In this document: positions 8,648 to 16,642 of the stretch, piece by piece
Layout of the letters: the number at the start of each line of letters is the position of its first letter
How positions within the stretch are numbered: the first letter of the stretch is position 1
Assembly: GCA_023228705.1 (NCBI GenBank)
Contig: JALOAS010000019.1
Span: forward strand, 1 to 37,396
DNA from: Ottowia sp.
GTDB taxonomy: Bacteria; Pseudomonadota; Gammaproteobacteria; Burkholderiales; Burkholderiaceae_C
DNA length: 37,396 nt
Direction: 5' to 3'
Translations under genes and position numbers: made by a program
The notes under the pieces: model-generated
Told to the model about the DNA's origin: nothing
Databases searched by the model: none
The model's input: only the letters and a program-made list of their open reading frames with translations

Positions 8648-9137
8648 GTCGTGCCAGGCTCCTCTGCGTGCGGGCTGAAAAACGATGGGGCCGACACAGT
8701 TTTTGAAACGTATGTAACGTATGAGTTACAGTCTACGGGATTTCCCACGATCTGTCCGTCATACGCATCTTTTTTCCGGAGCTTCTGTCGCTCCGCTGCC
8801 TGAGTGCAAGCGCGCCGCGTTGGCAGAAGCTGGCGTCGCACACGACGGCAGGCGCCCTGGCGGCGGCAGCTCGCGGGCGGACTGCTGCGGTTTTGGCGCA
8901 TGAAACCGGGATAGCTGGCCAGCCGGTTCCCGACCAGGAAGGGGCAGCGGTTTCGCAGACGCAGCTTGTGGGCAGGGCGTGTGTTCGGCTGCCACGCCCG
9001 ATTGGGGGGTCCGATCGGGGGGCTCACCCCGGCGCGACCCGGCCGTGGCGGTGCCAGGTGCTGACGCTTGTGGTGTCGGCGGGGGTTCCGCGCGGTGTGC
9101 CGGGCAGGACCGCGCCGCGCGCCGGGGCGGACCGTCG
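8648..9137. other. 490-bp gap between htpG and the Roadblock-like gene
   Basis: Both flanking genes run on the minus strand, so this gap should hold the htpG 3' end and the promoter of the Roadblock-like gene. Open frames here are rich in Arg/Pro/Cys and look non-coding. Notable content is an 18-bp dyad at 8714-8731 and a direct pair of GATYGGGGGG motifs (9000-9022). No clear terminator with a U-tract was found. Confidence 0.6.
8714..8731. promoter_or_regulatory. Dyad TGTAAC-N6-GTTACA, candidate operator
   Basis: Perfect 6-bp inverted repeat with a 6-bp spacer, 67 bp upstream of the ATG of the Roadblock-like gene. It sits in a small AT-rich patch and partly overlaps a direct repeat of ACGTATG. 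The geometry suits a dimeric repressor; the factor is unknown. Confidence 0.4.
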
Positions 9138-11111
9138 TCAGACCAGCAGTGCGTTGACGCGGCGCACGTAGCTGGCGGGATCGTCGGGCAGGCCGCCTTC
9201 GGCCAGCAGCGCCTGGTCAAAGAGGATGTGCGCCAGGTCGTCAAAGTGCGGACTGTCCTCGAGCTTCTGGACCAATGGATGCCCGGCGTTGATTTCCAGG
9301 ACCGGCTTGACGTTGGGCACGTCCTGGCCGGCCTGGCGCATGATGCGGGCAAACTGCAGGCTCATCCCGGAATCCTTGACGACCAGGCAAGCGGGTGAAT
9401 CGACCAGGCGCGTGGTCACGCGCACGTCTTCCACGCTGTCGGCCAGCGTCTGCTTCAGCCGGTCCAGCAGCGGCTTGATGTGCTCTGCCGCTTCTTCGGC
9501 CGCCTTTTTTTCGGTCTCGTCCTCCAGCTCGCCCAGGTCGACGGCGCCCTTGGCAACGGACTGCAGCGGGGTGCCGTCAAACTCGTTCAGGTACGACATG
9601 GCCCATTCGTCGATGCGGTCGGTCATGAGCAGGACTTCGATGCCCTTTTTCCGGAAAATCTCCAGCTGCGGGCTGTTCCGCGCGGCAGCAGGCGTGTCGG
9701 CGGTGACGTAGTAAATGGCCTTTTGCCCGTCCTTCATGCGCGCCTTGTAGTCGGCCAGCGAGACCGTGGGCAGGTCGCTCTCGGTGGATGCGTAGCGCAG
9801 CAGCCTGGCGATACGCTCCCGGTTGCCGAGATCCTCGGCCAGGCCCTCCTTGAGCACCGCGCCGAATTCGCGCCAGAAAATCGCGTACTTGGACTCTTCT
9901 GCTTTGCTGGAGGGGGAATCTTCGGCAGCGTCAGCGGCTGCTTCTCCGGCATCGCCCGGGGTTTGCCCGGGCTGAGCGGCCGCATCGCCTTCATGGGCCA
10001 GTTGCTCCAGCAGCGCCAGGATGCGGCGCGTGTTGCCGTCGCGGATGGACTTGACGTCGCGGCTGTGCTGCAGCAGCTCGCGGCTGATGTTCAGCGGCAG
10101 GTCGGCCGAGTCGACCACGCCCTTGACGAAGCGCAGGTAGCGCGGCACGATCTGCTCGGCGTCGTCCATGATGAAGACGCGCTGCACGTAGAGCTTGACG
10201 CCGGTGGTCTGCTCCCGGTCCCAGATGTCCATGGGTGCCCGCGCGGGCAGGTACAGCAGCTGGGTGTACTGTGCGGTCCCCTCGACCCGGTTGTGCGTCC
10301 AGGCCAGCGGTGCCTCAAAGTCGTGCGCGATCTGTTTGTAGAACGCGATGTACTGCTCGTCGCTGATTTCGCTCCTGGCACGCGTCCACAGCGCGCTGGC
10401 CTGGTTGATGGTTTCCCACTCGCCGGTCTTGACCATCTGGCCGGGCTGGCCCTCTTCCTTGCCTTCTTCCCACTTCTCGCCTTCCATCTGAATGGGCAGG
10501 CTGATGTGGTCCGAGTACTTGCTGACCAGCTCGCGCAGGCGCCAGCCATCGGCAAACTCATGCGCGTCCTCGCGCAGGTGCAGGGTGACGCGGGTGCCGC
10601 GCTCGGCGCGGGTGATGGCCTCCACCTCGAAGTTGCCGCTGCCCTCGCTGCTCCAGCGCACGCCCTGCTCGGGCGGCAGGCCGGCGCGGCGCGACTCGAC
10701 GACGATGCGGTCGGCAACGATGAAGCCGGAGTAAAAGCCCACGCCAAACTGGCCAATGAGCTGCGCATCGGTCTTCTGGTCGCCGGTGAGCTGGTCCACG
10801 AATGCCCGGGTGCCGCTCTTGGCGATGGTGCCCAGGTTGCTCGTGGCTTCCTCCGCGCTCATGCCGATGCCGGTGTCGGTCACGGTGACGGTGTGCGCGT
10901 CCTTGTCAAAGGTCAGGCGCACGCGCAGCTCGGGCTGGTCACCGTACAACGTCTCGTCGGCCAGCGCTTCAAAGCGCAGCTTGTCGCAGGCGTCTGACGC
11001 GTTGGAGATCAGCTCGCGCAGGAAGATTTCCGGATTGGAATACAGCGAATGCGTGACCAGGTGCAGCAACTGGGCCACTTCGGCCTGGAAGGTATGGGTC
11101 TGCTTGCTCAT
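9138..11111 (-). CDS. htpG: Molecular chaperone HtpG (Hsp90)
   Basis: Cytosolic ATP-dependent Hsp90 chaperone. The 657-residue product has the GHKL ATPase motifs ELISNASDA (33-41, with the Mg-binding Asn), DTGIGM (79-84) and GQFGVGFYS (120-128). Middle-domain LPLNISRELLQ (338-348) and the C-terminal dimerisation domain follow. Residues about 374-407 form an extra low-complexity Ala/Gly/Asp/Gln linker just before KYAIFWREFG, where typical members (~625-635 aa) have only a few residues. The frame is open far upstream, but ATG 11111 (MSKQTHTFQAEVAQLL) is the family start. No Shine-Dalgarno is visible. A sigma32-like promoter lies 63-90 bp upstream. Confidence 0.97.
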   Translation of the reverse strand: MSKQTHTFQAEVAQLLHLVTHSLYSNPEIFLRELISNASDACDKLRFEALADETLYGDQPELRVRLTFDKDAHTVTVTDTGIGMSAEEATSNLGTIAKSGTRAFVDQLTGDQKTDAQLIGQFGVGFYSGFIVADRIVVESRRAGLPPEQGVRWSSEGSGNFEVEAITRAERGTRVTLHLREDAHEFADGWRLRELVSKYSDHISLPIQMEGEKWEEGKEEGQPGQMVKTGEWETINQASALWTRARSEISDEQYIAFYKQIAHDFEAPLAWTHNRVEGTAQYTQLLYLPARAPMDIWDREQTTGVKLYVQRVFIMDDAEQIVPRYLRFVKGVVDSADLPLNISRELLQHSRDVKSIRDGNTRRILALLEQLAHEGDAAAQPGQTPGDAGEAAADAAEDSPSSKAEESKYAIFWREFGAVLKEGLAEDLGNRERIARLLRYASTESDLPTVSLADYKARMKDGQKAIYYVTADTPAAARNSPQLEIFRKKGIEVLLMTDRIDEWAMSYLNEFDGTPLQSVAKGAVDLGELEDETEKKAAEEAAEHIKPLLDRLKQTLADSVEDVRVTTRLVDSPACLVVKDSGMSLQFARIMRQAGQDVPNVKPVLEINAGHPLVQKLEDSPHFDDLAHILFDQALLAEGGLPDDPASYVRRVNALLV

Positions 11112-11173
11112 GTTTTTGAAGTTTGCAAATTGCCGATAAGCGAACGCCCGCGTCCGCGGCGCACGACGGATCA

Positions 11174-11201
11174 GATAGGGGCCCGGCAGCCTGATTTCAA
11201 G
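11174..11201 (-). promoter_or_regulatory. Sigma32 (RpoH) type heat-shock promoter of htpG
   Basis: On the minus strand, CTTGAAA (11195-11201) and CCCCTATC (11174-11181) are separated by 13 bp. This closely fits the RpoH consensus CTTGAAA-N11-16-CCCCATNT. It points toward htpG and predicts a leader of roughly 55 nt. Confidence 0.75.
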
Positions 11202-11223
11202 CGGGCTCCGGATGACGGATGAA

Positions 11224-11259
11224 CGTTGGGCGTTGGGCGTTGGGCGTTGGGCGTTTGGG
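11224..11259 (+). repeat. Tandem 7-bp repeat CGTTGGG
   Basis: Four perfect CGTTGGG units (11224-11251) are followed by one with an extra T. They border the second dispersed-repeat copy. The array is unstable-looking and likely varies in unit number between strains. Confidence 0.85.
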
Positions 11260-11261
11260 AT

Positions 11262-11393
11262 GGCGCATGACGGATGACTGGATGACCTCGCTGGCGCATT
11301 GATGAGGCGGCTGCGCCGCCATGATGGGGGGTTGAGCGTGGCGCGATATGCGCTTTCGCCGCACGCCGCACGCTGGACGCTGGACGCTGGACG
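11262..11393 (-). repeat. Dispersed intergenic repeat, copy 2 (opposite orientation)
   Basis: Read on the minus strand, this copy has TCCAGCG-type 7-bp units (plus strand CGCTGGA x3 at 11371-11391), then CGCTCAAC and, after an insertion, CTCATCA. GCGCCAGCGAGGTCATC and CGTCATGCGCC follow, in the same order as copy 1 at 831-924. It differs by an ~28-bp insertion, which contains the palindrome GGCGGCGCAGCCGCC, and a short duplication of CAGTCATC. It lies directly upstream of the htpG promoter. Confidence 0.8.
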
Positions 11394-11430
11394 GCCATAA
11401 GCGGGCTTGGGGCGCGCGGGCCGACGGCGG

Positions 11431-12204
11431 TCAGAAGTGTTCATGTTCGCCCAGGTAGCGCCATTGGCCCAGCGGCAGCCGGCCCAGTCGCACGCGGCCG
11501 ATGCGCACGCGCTTGAGGCCGGTCACGGTCAGGCCCACCTGCTCGCACATGCGGCGGATCTGGCGCTTCTTGCCCTCGTGCAGAACGAATTGCAGCTGCT
11601 CGGGGTTTTGCCATTGCACCTGCGCCGGTTTCAGCGGCTGCCCGTCCAGCTTCAGTCCATGGCGCAGCAGCGCGAGCCTGTCTAGCGGGAACGCCGTCTG
11701 CACGTTGGTGGCCACGTCACCCCACTGCACGCGGACCAGGTACTCCTTGTCCACGTCGGAGTCGGCGCCGATGAGCTGGCGCGCGACGCGGCCGTCCTGC
11801 GTCAGCACCAGCAGTCCGGTGGAATCGATGTCCAGGCGCCCGGCCGGCGCCAGCCCCGAGAGCCGCTGCGTTGCAAAGCGGCGGCGGCTGCAGTCGTCGC
11901 GCCAGTGGTTGCGCGGCTGCACCAGGACAACGGCCGGCTGGTGGCCATCCTCGGCCTGCCCGCTGACGTAACCCACGGGCTTGTTGATCAGGATGGTGAC
12001 GCGCTGCTGCTGCCGCTGGCGCGCCTGCCGGTCCACCCGGATCTCGTCCTGCAGCCGGACCTTCTGGCCCATGGTGGCCGGCACGCCGTTGACGGTGACC
12101 CAGCCCTGCTCCACCCACGCGTCGGCTTCGCGGCGCGAGCACAGCCCCAAATCGGCCATGCGCTTGTTGATGCGGACGGTATCTGGGGGCGGGGATTGGG
12201 GCAT
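11431..12204 (-). CDS. rluF: RluF-type 23S rRNA pseudouridine synthase
   Basis: Enzyme of the RsuA/RluB/E/F family that isomerises a uridine in rRNA. The 257-residue protein has an N-terminal S4 RNA-binding domain (RINKRMADLGLCSRREADAW, about 11-30, then GWVTVNG). The catalytic domain follows with INKPVGYVSGQ and GRLDIDSTGLLVLTQDG (122-138, nucleophile Asp125). The C-terminal KRQIRRMCEQVGLTVTGLKR and LPLGQWRYL resemble RluF most, which modifies U2604 in E. coli, but RluB/RsuA activity is not excluded. It follows panC by 57 bp on the same strand. Confidence 0.85.
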   Translation of the reverse strand: MPQSPPPDTVRINKRMADLGLCSRREADAWVEQGWVTVNGVPATMGQKVRLQDEIRVDRQARQRQQQRVTILINKPVGYVSGQAEDGHQPAVVLVQPRNHWRDDCSRRRFATQRLSGLAPAGRLDIDSTGLLVLTQDGRVARQLIGADSDVDKEYLVRVQWGDVATNVQTAFPLDRLALLRHGLKLDGQPLKPAQVQWQNPEQLQFVLHEGKKRQIRRMCEQVGLTVTGLKRVRIGRVRLGRLPLGQWRYLGEHEHF

Positions 12205-12261
12205 GGGTTTCAGCAGCGCAGCAGCGCATACGCGGGCGCATTGGCCAGCGTGTATTGCGGC

Positions 12262-13113
12262 TCAGCCGGTGATCTGGATCGTTACATTGTCGATCAGCCG
12301 GGGCGAGCCCAGCCAGGCCGCCGCCGCAACGACCAGGCTGCGGTCGGCATCGCTGGCCGGTGCCAGCGTTTCGGCGCTGGCAACGGAGACGTAGTCGACC
12401 TTGAAACCCGCGTCTGCAAGCGTGGCGGCCATCTCCTGCTCCAGCGCGCGGTAGTCGCGCATGCCTTGCGCAATGGCGTCGCGCGCCCGCAGCAGGTGCT
12501 GGTACAGCAGCGGCGCCTGCCGGCGCTGCCCGGGTTGCAGGAAGCTGTTGCGCGAGCTCAGCGCCAGGCCATCGGCTTCGCGCACGGTGGGCATGCCGAC
12601 GATGCGGATGGGCAGCAAAAGCTCCTGCGTCATGCGGCGCACGATGGTCAGTTGCTGAAAGTCCTTTTCGCCAAAGACCGCCACGTCGGGCGTGGTCACG
12701 TGGAACAGCTTGCTGACCACGGTGGTCACGCCCCGGAAGTGTTGCGGGCGGCTGCGCCCGCACAAATGGTCGGGCAGCTCGTGCACGTCGACCCAGGTCA
12801 GGTTGCTGGCAAACGGGTACATTTGCCCGGCCTCGGGCGCAAACAGCAGGTCAACGCCTGCGGCGCGCAGCTGGTCCGCGTCGCGCGCCAGCGTGCGCGG
12901 GTAGCTGTCCAGGTCCTCTCCCGGGCCGAACTGGGTGGGGTTGACAAAAATCGATACCACGATGCGGTCCGCCTGGCGCCGCGCTTCGTGCACCAGCGAC
13001 AGGTGGCCGGCGTGCAGGTTGCCCATGGTCGGCACCAGCGCAATGGTTTGGCCAGCGCTGCGCCAAACGGCCAGCTGCTGGCGCGCGGCCGCGATCGTGT
13101 GTACCGTATGCAC
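12262..13113 (-). CDS. panC: Pantothenate synthetase
   Basis: Joins pantoate and beta-alanine using ATP in cytoplasmic vitamin B5 synthesis. The 283-residue product has PTMGNLHAGHL (28-38, HIGH-like), VNPTQFGPGEDLDSYPR (58-74), HFRGVTTVVSKLF, GEKDFQQL and SSRN, all active-site signatures. No suitable ATG exists; GTG at 13113 gives the family N-terminus (VHTVHTIAAARQQLAVW) and the standard length, 13 bp after the panB stop. The open frame further upstream overlaps panB. Arrangement panB-panC with shared transcription is typical. Confidence 0.95.
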   Translation of the reverse strand: MHTVHTIAAARQQLAVWRSAGQTIALVPTMGNLHAGHLSLVHEARRQADRIVVSIFVNPTQFGPGEDLDSYPRTLARDADQLRAAGVDLLFAPEAGQMYPFASNLTWVDVHELPDHLCGRSRPQHFRGVTTVVSKLFHVTTPDVAVFGEKDFQQLTIVRRMTQELLLPIRIVGMPTVREADGLALSSRNSFLQPGQRRQAPLLYQHLLRARDAIAQGMRDYRALEQEMAATLADAGFKVDYVSVASAETLAPASDADRSLVVAAAAWLGSPRLIDNVTIQITG

Positions 13114-13126
13114 AGTGTGACGGCGT

Positions 13127-13915
13127 TCAGAAGCAGTGCTCGGCGGCCGGAAATTGGCCGTCCTGGACCGCCGTGTCGAAGGCGCGCAAGGCGGCACCGA
13201 TGTCGCCGCCGGCATCGGCCATGAAGTCCTTGACAAAGCGGGCCGGGCGCGGGTTGAGCCCGAGCATGTCGTGCATGACCAGTACCTGGCCGTCGCATTC
13301 GGGGCCGGCGCCGATGCCGATCACCGGAGCCGCCACGGCGGCCGTCACGGCAGCGCCCAATTGCCGCGGCACACACTCCAGCACCATCAGCGCCGCACCG
13401 GCCTGGTCCAGGGCGCGCGCGGTCTCCAGCAATTCGCGCGCTCCCGCCTCATCCTTGCCCTGCACGCGGTAGCCGCCCAAGGCGTTGACCGATTGCGGGG
13501 TCAGCCCCAGGTGTACGCAGGTCGGGATGCCGTTTCTCTTCAGGGCGATCACCGCCTCGGCAAGCCAGGCACCGCCTTCCAGCTTGACGACGTGGGCGCC
13601 GGCTTGCATGAGCGCCGTGGCCGCGTCCAGGCTGCGCTGCAGCGTTGCTGCGCCCATGAACGGGACATCGGCCAGGATGAGGCTGCCCTGGTTGCCGCGG
13701 GCAACGCATTCGGTGTGGTAGACCATGTGCTGCAGCGACACCGGAACCGTGCTGGCCTGGCCCTGGATCACGTTGCCCAGCGAGTCGCCGACCAGCATGG
13801 CCGGGATGCCGGCGGCGCTGATCAGCCCGGAAAACGTTGCGTCATAAGCCGTCAACACGGAAAATTTGTGGCCCGACGCCTTGTACTCTTGCAAGCTGCG
13901 AATGGTGATTGCCAC
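13127..13915 (-). CDS. panB: 3-methyl-2-oxobutanoate hydroxymethyltransferase
   Basis: Transfers a hydroxymethyl group from methylene-THF to alpha-ketoisovalerate, giving ketopantoate, the first committed step to pantothenate. The 262-residue protein shows VLTAYDATFSGLISAAGIP, LVGDSLGNVIQG (Mg-binding Asp44), VKLEGG, MVLECVP (catalytic Glu) and GIGAGPECDGQVLV. A GTG start at 13915 is chosen because AAGGAGG lies 5 bases upstream; an ATG at 13933 would place this ribosome-binding site inside the gene. Length then matches E. coli PanB (264). Confidence 0.95.
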   Translation of the reverse strand: MAITIRSLQEYKASGHKFSVLTAYDATFSGLISAAGIPAMLVGDSLGNVIQGQASTVPVSLQHMVYHTECVARGNQGSLILADVPFMGAATLQRSLDAATALMQAGAHVVKLEGGAWLAEAVIALKRNGIPTCVHLGLTPQSVNALGGYRVQGKDEAGARELLETARALDQAGAALMVLECVPRQLGAAVTAAVAAPVIGIGAGPECDGQVLVMHDMLGLNPRPARFVKDFMADAGGDIGAALRAFDTAVQDGQFPAAEHCF

Positions 13916-13920
13916 GGAGC

Positions 13921-13927
13921 CCTCCTT
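13921..13927 (-). promoter_or_regulatory. Shine-Dalgarno AAGGAGG deciding the panB start
   Basis: A full AAGGAGG on the minus strand, 5 bases before GTG 13915, supports initiation there rather than at the upstream ATG. Confidence 0.8.
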
Positions 13928-14005
13928 GTGCATATGGCGGCAAGCCAGCCGTTTCGGCTGTTCGTGCCGCCCACGCCGTTGCGATGCTGGCGCGGTCGGT
14001 GCGGT

Positions 14006-14341
14006 CTATACGCCCCAGACCACGTCCTTGCCGGCGGCGCTGCTGCGCTCCAGCAGGGTGATGAACGGCGTCGCGCGTTGCCGCAGCGTGACGGCGTCGC
14101 TGGGCGAGGCGCCTTCGGGCTCGTCGTCCTGCTCCGGATTGGCAGAAACTGCCAGCCCTTCGCCCATGGCTTCGCGGCGGTTGATTTCCGTTTGCAGCGC
14201 CCGGATGGCCGCCGGCGCCTGCTCGACCGTGATGATGCCTTTTTTGCCCGGCTCCTTGCCTATGATTTTCAGCAACTCTTCAGCCGGGAGTTGCAGCATG
14301 ACCACGTCGGCCGCAGCTTGTGACTTGAATTTGTAGAGCAT
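14006..14341 (-). CDS. DUF1840 domain-containing protein
   Basis: A 111-residue soluble protein of unknown function, found mostly in Betaproteobacteria. The conserved N-terminus MLYKFKSQAAADVVMLQLPA is followed by EELLKIIGKEPGKKGIITVE, AAIRALQTEINRREA and a conserved C-terminal helix VTLRQRATPFITLLERS with an acidic segment between. The ATG at 14341 has GGAG 7 bases upstream, and the frame upstream of it looks non-coding. It lies 90 bp upstream of panB on the same strand and is divergent from gcdH. Confidence 0.9.
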   Translation of the reverse strand: MLYKFKSQAAADVVMLQLPAEELLKIIGKEPGKKGIITVEQAPAAIRALQTEINRREAMGEGLAVSANPEQDDEPEGASPSDAVTLRQRATPFITLLERSSAAGKDVVWGV

Positions 14342-14562
14342 GGGAATCTCCGGTTGACTGCAAGGCATGCTTGATGCGGTATTGTGCCCTGTTGACCTGA
14401 CGATGCGGCGCCGCGGCCTGACCCGCCGCAGGGTGGCATCGAAACAGTAGGTATCATGCCAGATGGTCTGAAAAGCCCGGTGTAGTGGCACCCACCGAAA
14501 CGGTGAGGGCAGGACCGGATTTTGCCGCTTGCGTTTTCCATGGCCTTTTACAGGAATTGCCG

Positions 14563-15744
14563 ATGTCCCAGAAGCGTGTCCCCTTTGACCCCACCGACCC
14601 CCTTGCGCTGCACGCGCAGCTCAGCGACGACGAGCGCGCGGTGCACGACGCCGCCCGCGCGTACTGCCAGGACAAGCTGGCCCCGCGCGTGCTCGAGGCC
14701 TTTCGCAATGAGCAGACCGACCCGGCCATCTTCCGCGAGATGGGCGCACTCGGCCTGCTCGGGGCCACCATCCCCGAGGAATACGGCGGCGCCGGCATGG
14801 GCTACGTCAGCTACGGCCTCATTGCCCGCGAAGTCGAGCGCGTGGACTCCGGCTACCGCTCCATGATGAGCGTGCAGTCCTCGCTGGTCATGCTGCCCAT
14901 CCATGAATTTGGCAACGAGGCCACGCGGCAGAAATACCTGCCCAGGCTTGCCACCGGTGAATCGATAGGCTGCTTTGGCCTGACCGAGCCGGACCACGGC
15001 TCGGACCCCGGCGGCATGACCACCCGTGCCAGGAAGGTCGACGGCGGCTATGCATTGAGCGGCAGCAAGACGTGGATCAGCAACAGCCCCTTTGCCGACG
15101 TCTTTGTCGTCTGGGCCAAGGACGAGGAAGACGCGATCCGCGGTTTCGTGCTGGAAAAGGGCTGGCAGGGCCTCACCGCACCCACCATCCACGGCAAGGT
15201 GGGCCTGCGCGCCAGCATCACCGGCGAGGTGGTCATGGACAACGTCTTTTGCCCCGAGGAGAATGCCTTCCCGGATATCCGCGGCCTCAAGGGTCCCTTC
15301 ACCTGCCTGAACTCGGCCCGCTACGGCATCGCCTGGGGCGCCATGGGCGCGGCCGAGGACTGCTACCAGCGTGCGCGCCAGTACGTGCTCGAGCGCCGGC
15401 AGTTTGGCCGCCCGCTGGCAGCCAACCAGCTCATCCAGAAGAAGCTGGCGGACATGGCCACGGAAATCAGCCTGGGCCTGCAGGCCTGCCTGCGCGTGGG
15501 CCGGCTCAAGGAGATGGACGCGGCGCCGGTGGCGCTGACCTCCATCATCAAGCGCAACAACTGCGGCAAGGCGCTGGACGTTGCGCGCAACGCGCGCGAC
15601 ATGATGGGCGGCAACGGCATCTCCGATGAGTATGGCGTGGCGCGCCACCTGGTGAACCTGGAGGTGGTCAACACCTACGAGGGCACGCATGACATCCATG
15701 CGCTCATCCTGGGACGGGCCATTACGGGGATTGCGGCGTTTTGA
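14563..15744 (+). CDS. gcdH: Glutaryl-CoA dehydrogenase
   Basis: FAD acyl-CoA dehydrogenase that oxidises and decarboxylates glutaryl-CoA to crotonyl-CoA in lysine/tryptophan/glutarate breakdown. The 393-residue product has RVDSGYRSMMSVQSSLVM (93-110), which sets the glutaryl-specific group apart. It also has FGLTEPDHGSDPGGM (138-152), the FAD-binding KTWISNSP, and the C-terminal TYEGTHDIHALILGRAITGI with catalytic base Glu373. ATG 14563 follows AGGA by 8 bases; the frame upstream is open but not family-like. The CoA-transferase or regulator genes often beside gcdH are absent. Confidence 0.95.
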   Translation: MSQKRVPFDPTDPLALHAQLSDDERAVHDAARAYCQDKLAPRVLEAFRNEQTDPAIFREMGALGLLGATIPEEYGGAGMGYVSYGLIAREVERVDSGYRSMMSVQSSLVMLPIHEFGNEATRQKYLPRLATGESIGCFGLTEPDHGSDPGGMTTRARKVDGGYALSGSKTWISNSPFADVFVVWAKDEEDAIRGFVLEKGWQGLTAPTIHGKVGLRASITGEVVMDNVFCPEENAFPDIRGLKGPFTCLNSARYGIAWGAMGAAEDCYQRARQYVLERRQFGRPLAANQLIQKKLADMATEISLGLQACLRVGRLKEMDAAPVALTSIIKRNNCGKALDVARNARDMMGGNGISDEYGVARHLVNLEVVNTYEGTHDIHALILGRAITGIAAF

Positions 15745-15865
15745 GGGCGGGCTGCGTGGCGGCCACGCGTGCCAGGGCCTGGCCGGGGCCTTGCGCTTGA
15801 AATCGGCAAGATCCGCCGCCTGCCGGCGCTCCTGTTTTCATTGATCGACTCCTGGGCCAGGTCTC

Positions 15866-16522
15866 ATGTCACCAGCCGAATTTGGCGCCCTGTTCCTGCT
15901 CTTTGCCGCGGCCACGTTCACGCCCGGTCCCAACACGACGCTGGCCACGGCGCTGGCGGCCAACCGCGGCTTGCGCGGTTCGCTGCACTTTGTCTGTGCC
16001 GTGCCGGTAGGCTGGGTCGTATTGCTGCTGCTCTGCGGCGTGGGGCTGGGCACCCTGGTGGTTGCCGTGCCGCTGCTGTACTGGGGCATCCTGCTGGTTG
16101 GCGTGCTCTACATGCTTTGGCTGGCGGCCAGGCTGGCACGCAGCGGCCGTCTCGCGGAGGCGGACAGCGCCCAGCTGGACGTGAGCTTTTTCGAAGGCGT
16201 CTGGCTGCAATTCCTCAACGTCAAGGTCTGGTTCCTGGTGCTCGCGGTGGTGGCCGGCTGGGTTGCCGGCCAGCCGGACTGGCCCGTGCGGCTCGGCTGG
16301 ACGCTGGCCCTGATGGTGGTCTTTGGCTTTTCCAGCAACTTCACGTATGCGCTGGCCGGTTCGCTGCTGCGCAGCTGGCTGGCGCAGGGGCAGCGCCTGC
16401 TCTGGTTCAACCGGTTGATGGCGCTGGCGCTGGTGCTGACCGCGCTGTGGATGCTGGGGTCGGCAACGCAGGCGGGGCCGCGCGACGCATCCGTGGCCAC
16501 GCAGGCAGCGCCCGCGCGCTGA
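15866..16522 (+). CDS. LysE/RhtB family amino-acid exporter
   Basis: Inner-membrane exporter of 218 residues with about six hydrophobic segments. The N-terminal ATFTPGPNTTLATALAANRG carries the family TPGPN signature, and GVWLQFLNVKVWFLVLAVVA matches the conserved second-half motif. Members export amino acids such as lysine, threonine or homoserine; the substrate cannot be told here. It follows gcdH by 121 bp on the same strand, so export linked to lysine/glutarate metabolism is a speculative possibility. Confidence 0.9.
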   Translation: MSPAEFGALFLLFAAATFTPGPNTTLATALAANRGLRGSLHFVCAVPVGWVVLLLLCGVGLGTLVVAVPLLYWGILLVGVLYMLWLAARLARSGRLAEADSAQLDVSFFEGVWLQFLNVKVWFLVLAVVAGWVAGQPDWPVRLGWTLALMVVFGFSSNFTYALAGSLLRSWLAQGQRLLWFNRLMALALVLTALWMLGSATQAGPRDASVATQAAPAR

Positions 16523-16642
16523 CAGCGGCGCCGGCCGGCCAGCGCCCGCCGTTCTTGCGGCCGCGTGACCGGCGCGGATGTCCAACCGCTGCTGTCGCAT
16601 GGTTGACGCGCCAGGCTGCGGCCTGCGGCGACAATGGTGGTC

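Larger units (their letters stand above)
11112..11430. other. Intergenic region upstream of htpG
   Basis: This 319-bp region holds the heat-shock promoter of htpG (11174-11201) and, farther upstream, the second copy of the dispersed repeat with its 7-bp tandem units (11224-11393). No gene is supported. Confidence 0.7.

Noticed and set aside
8644..9027. 127-codon minus-strand frame upstream of the Roadblock-like gene
   Set aside because: Composition rich in Arg, Pro and Cys, no motif, and it covers the candidate operator and G-runs; no convincing start.
11224..11393. Heptamer arrays as a CRISPR array
   Set aside because: Units are 7 bp in direct tandem with no spacers, and no cas gene is present.
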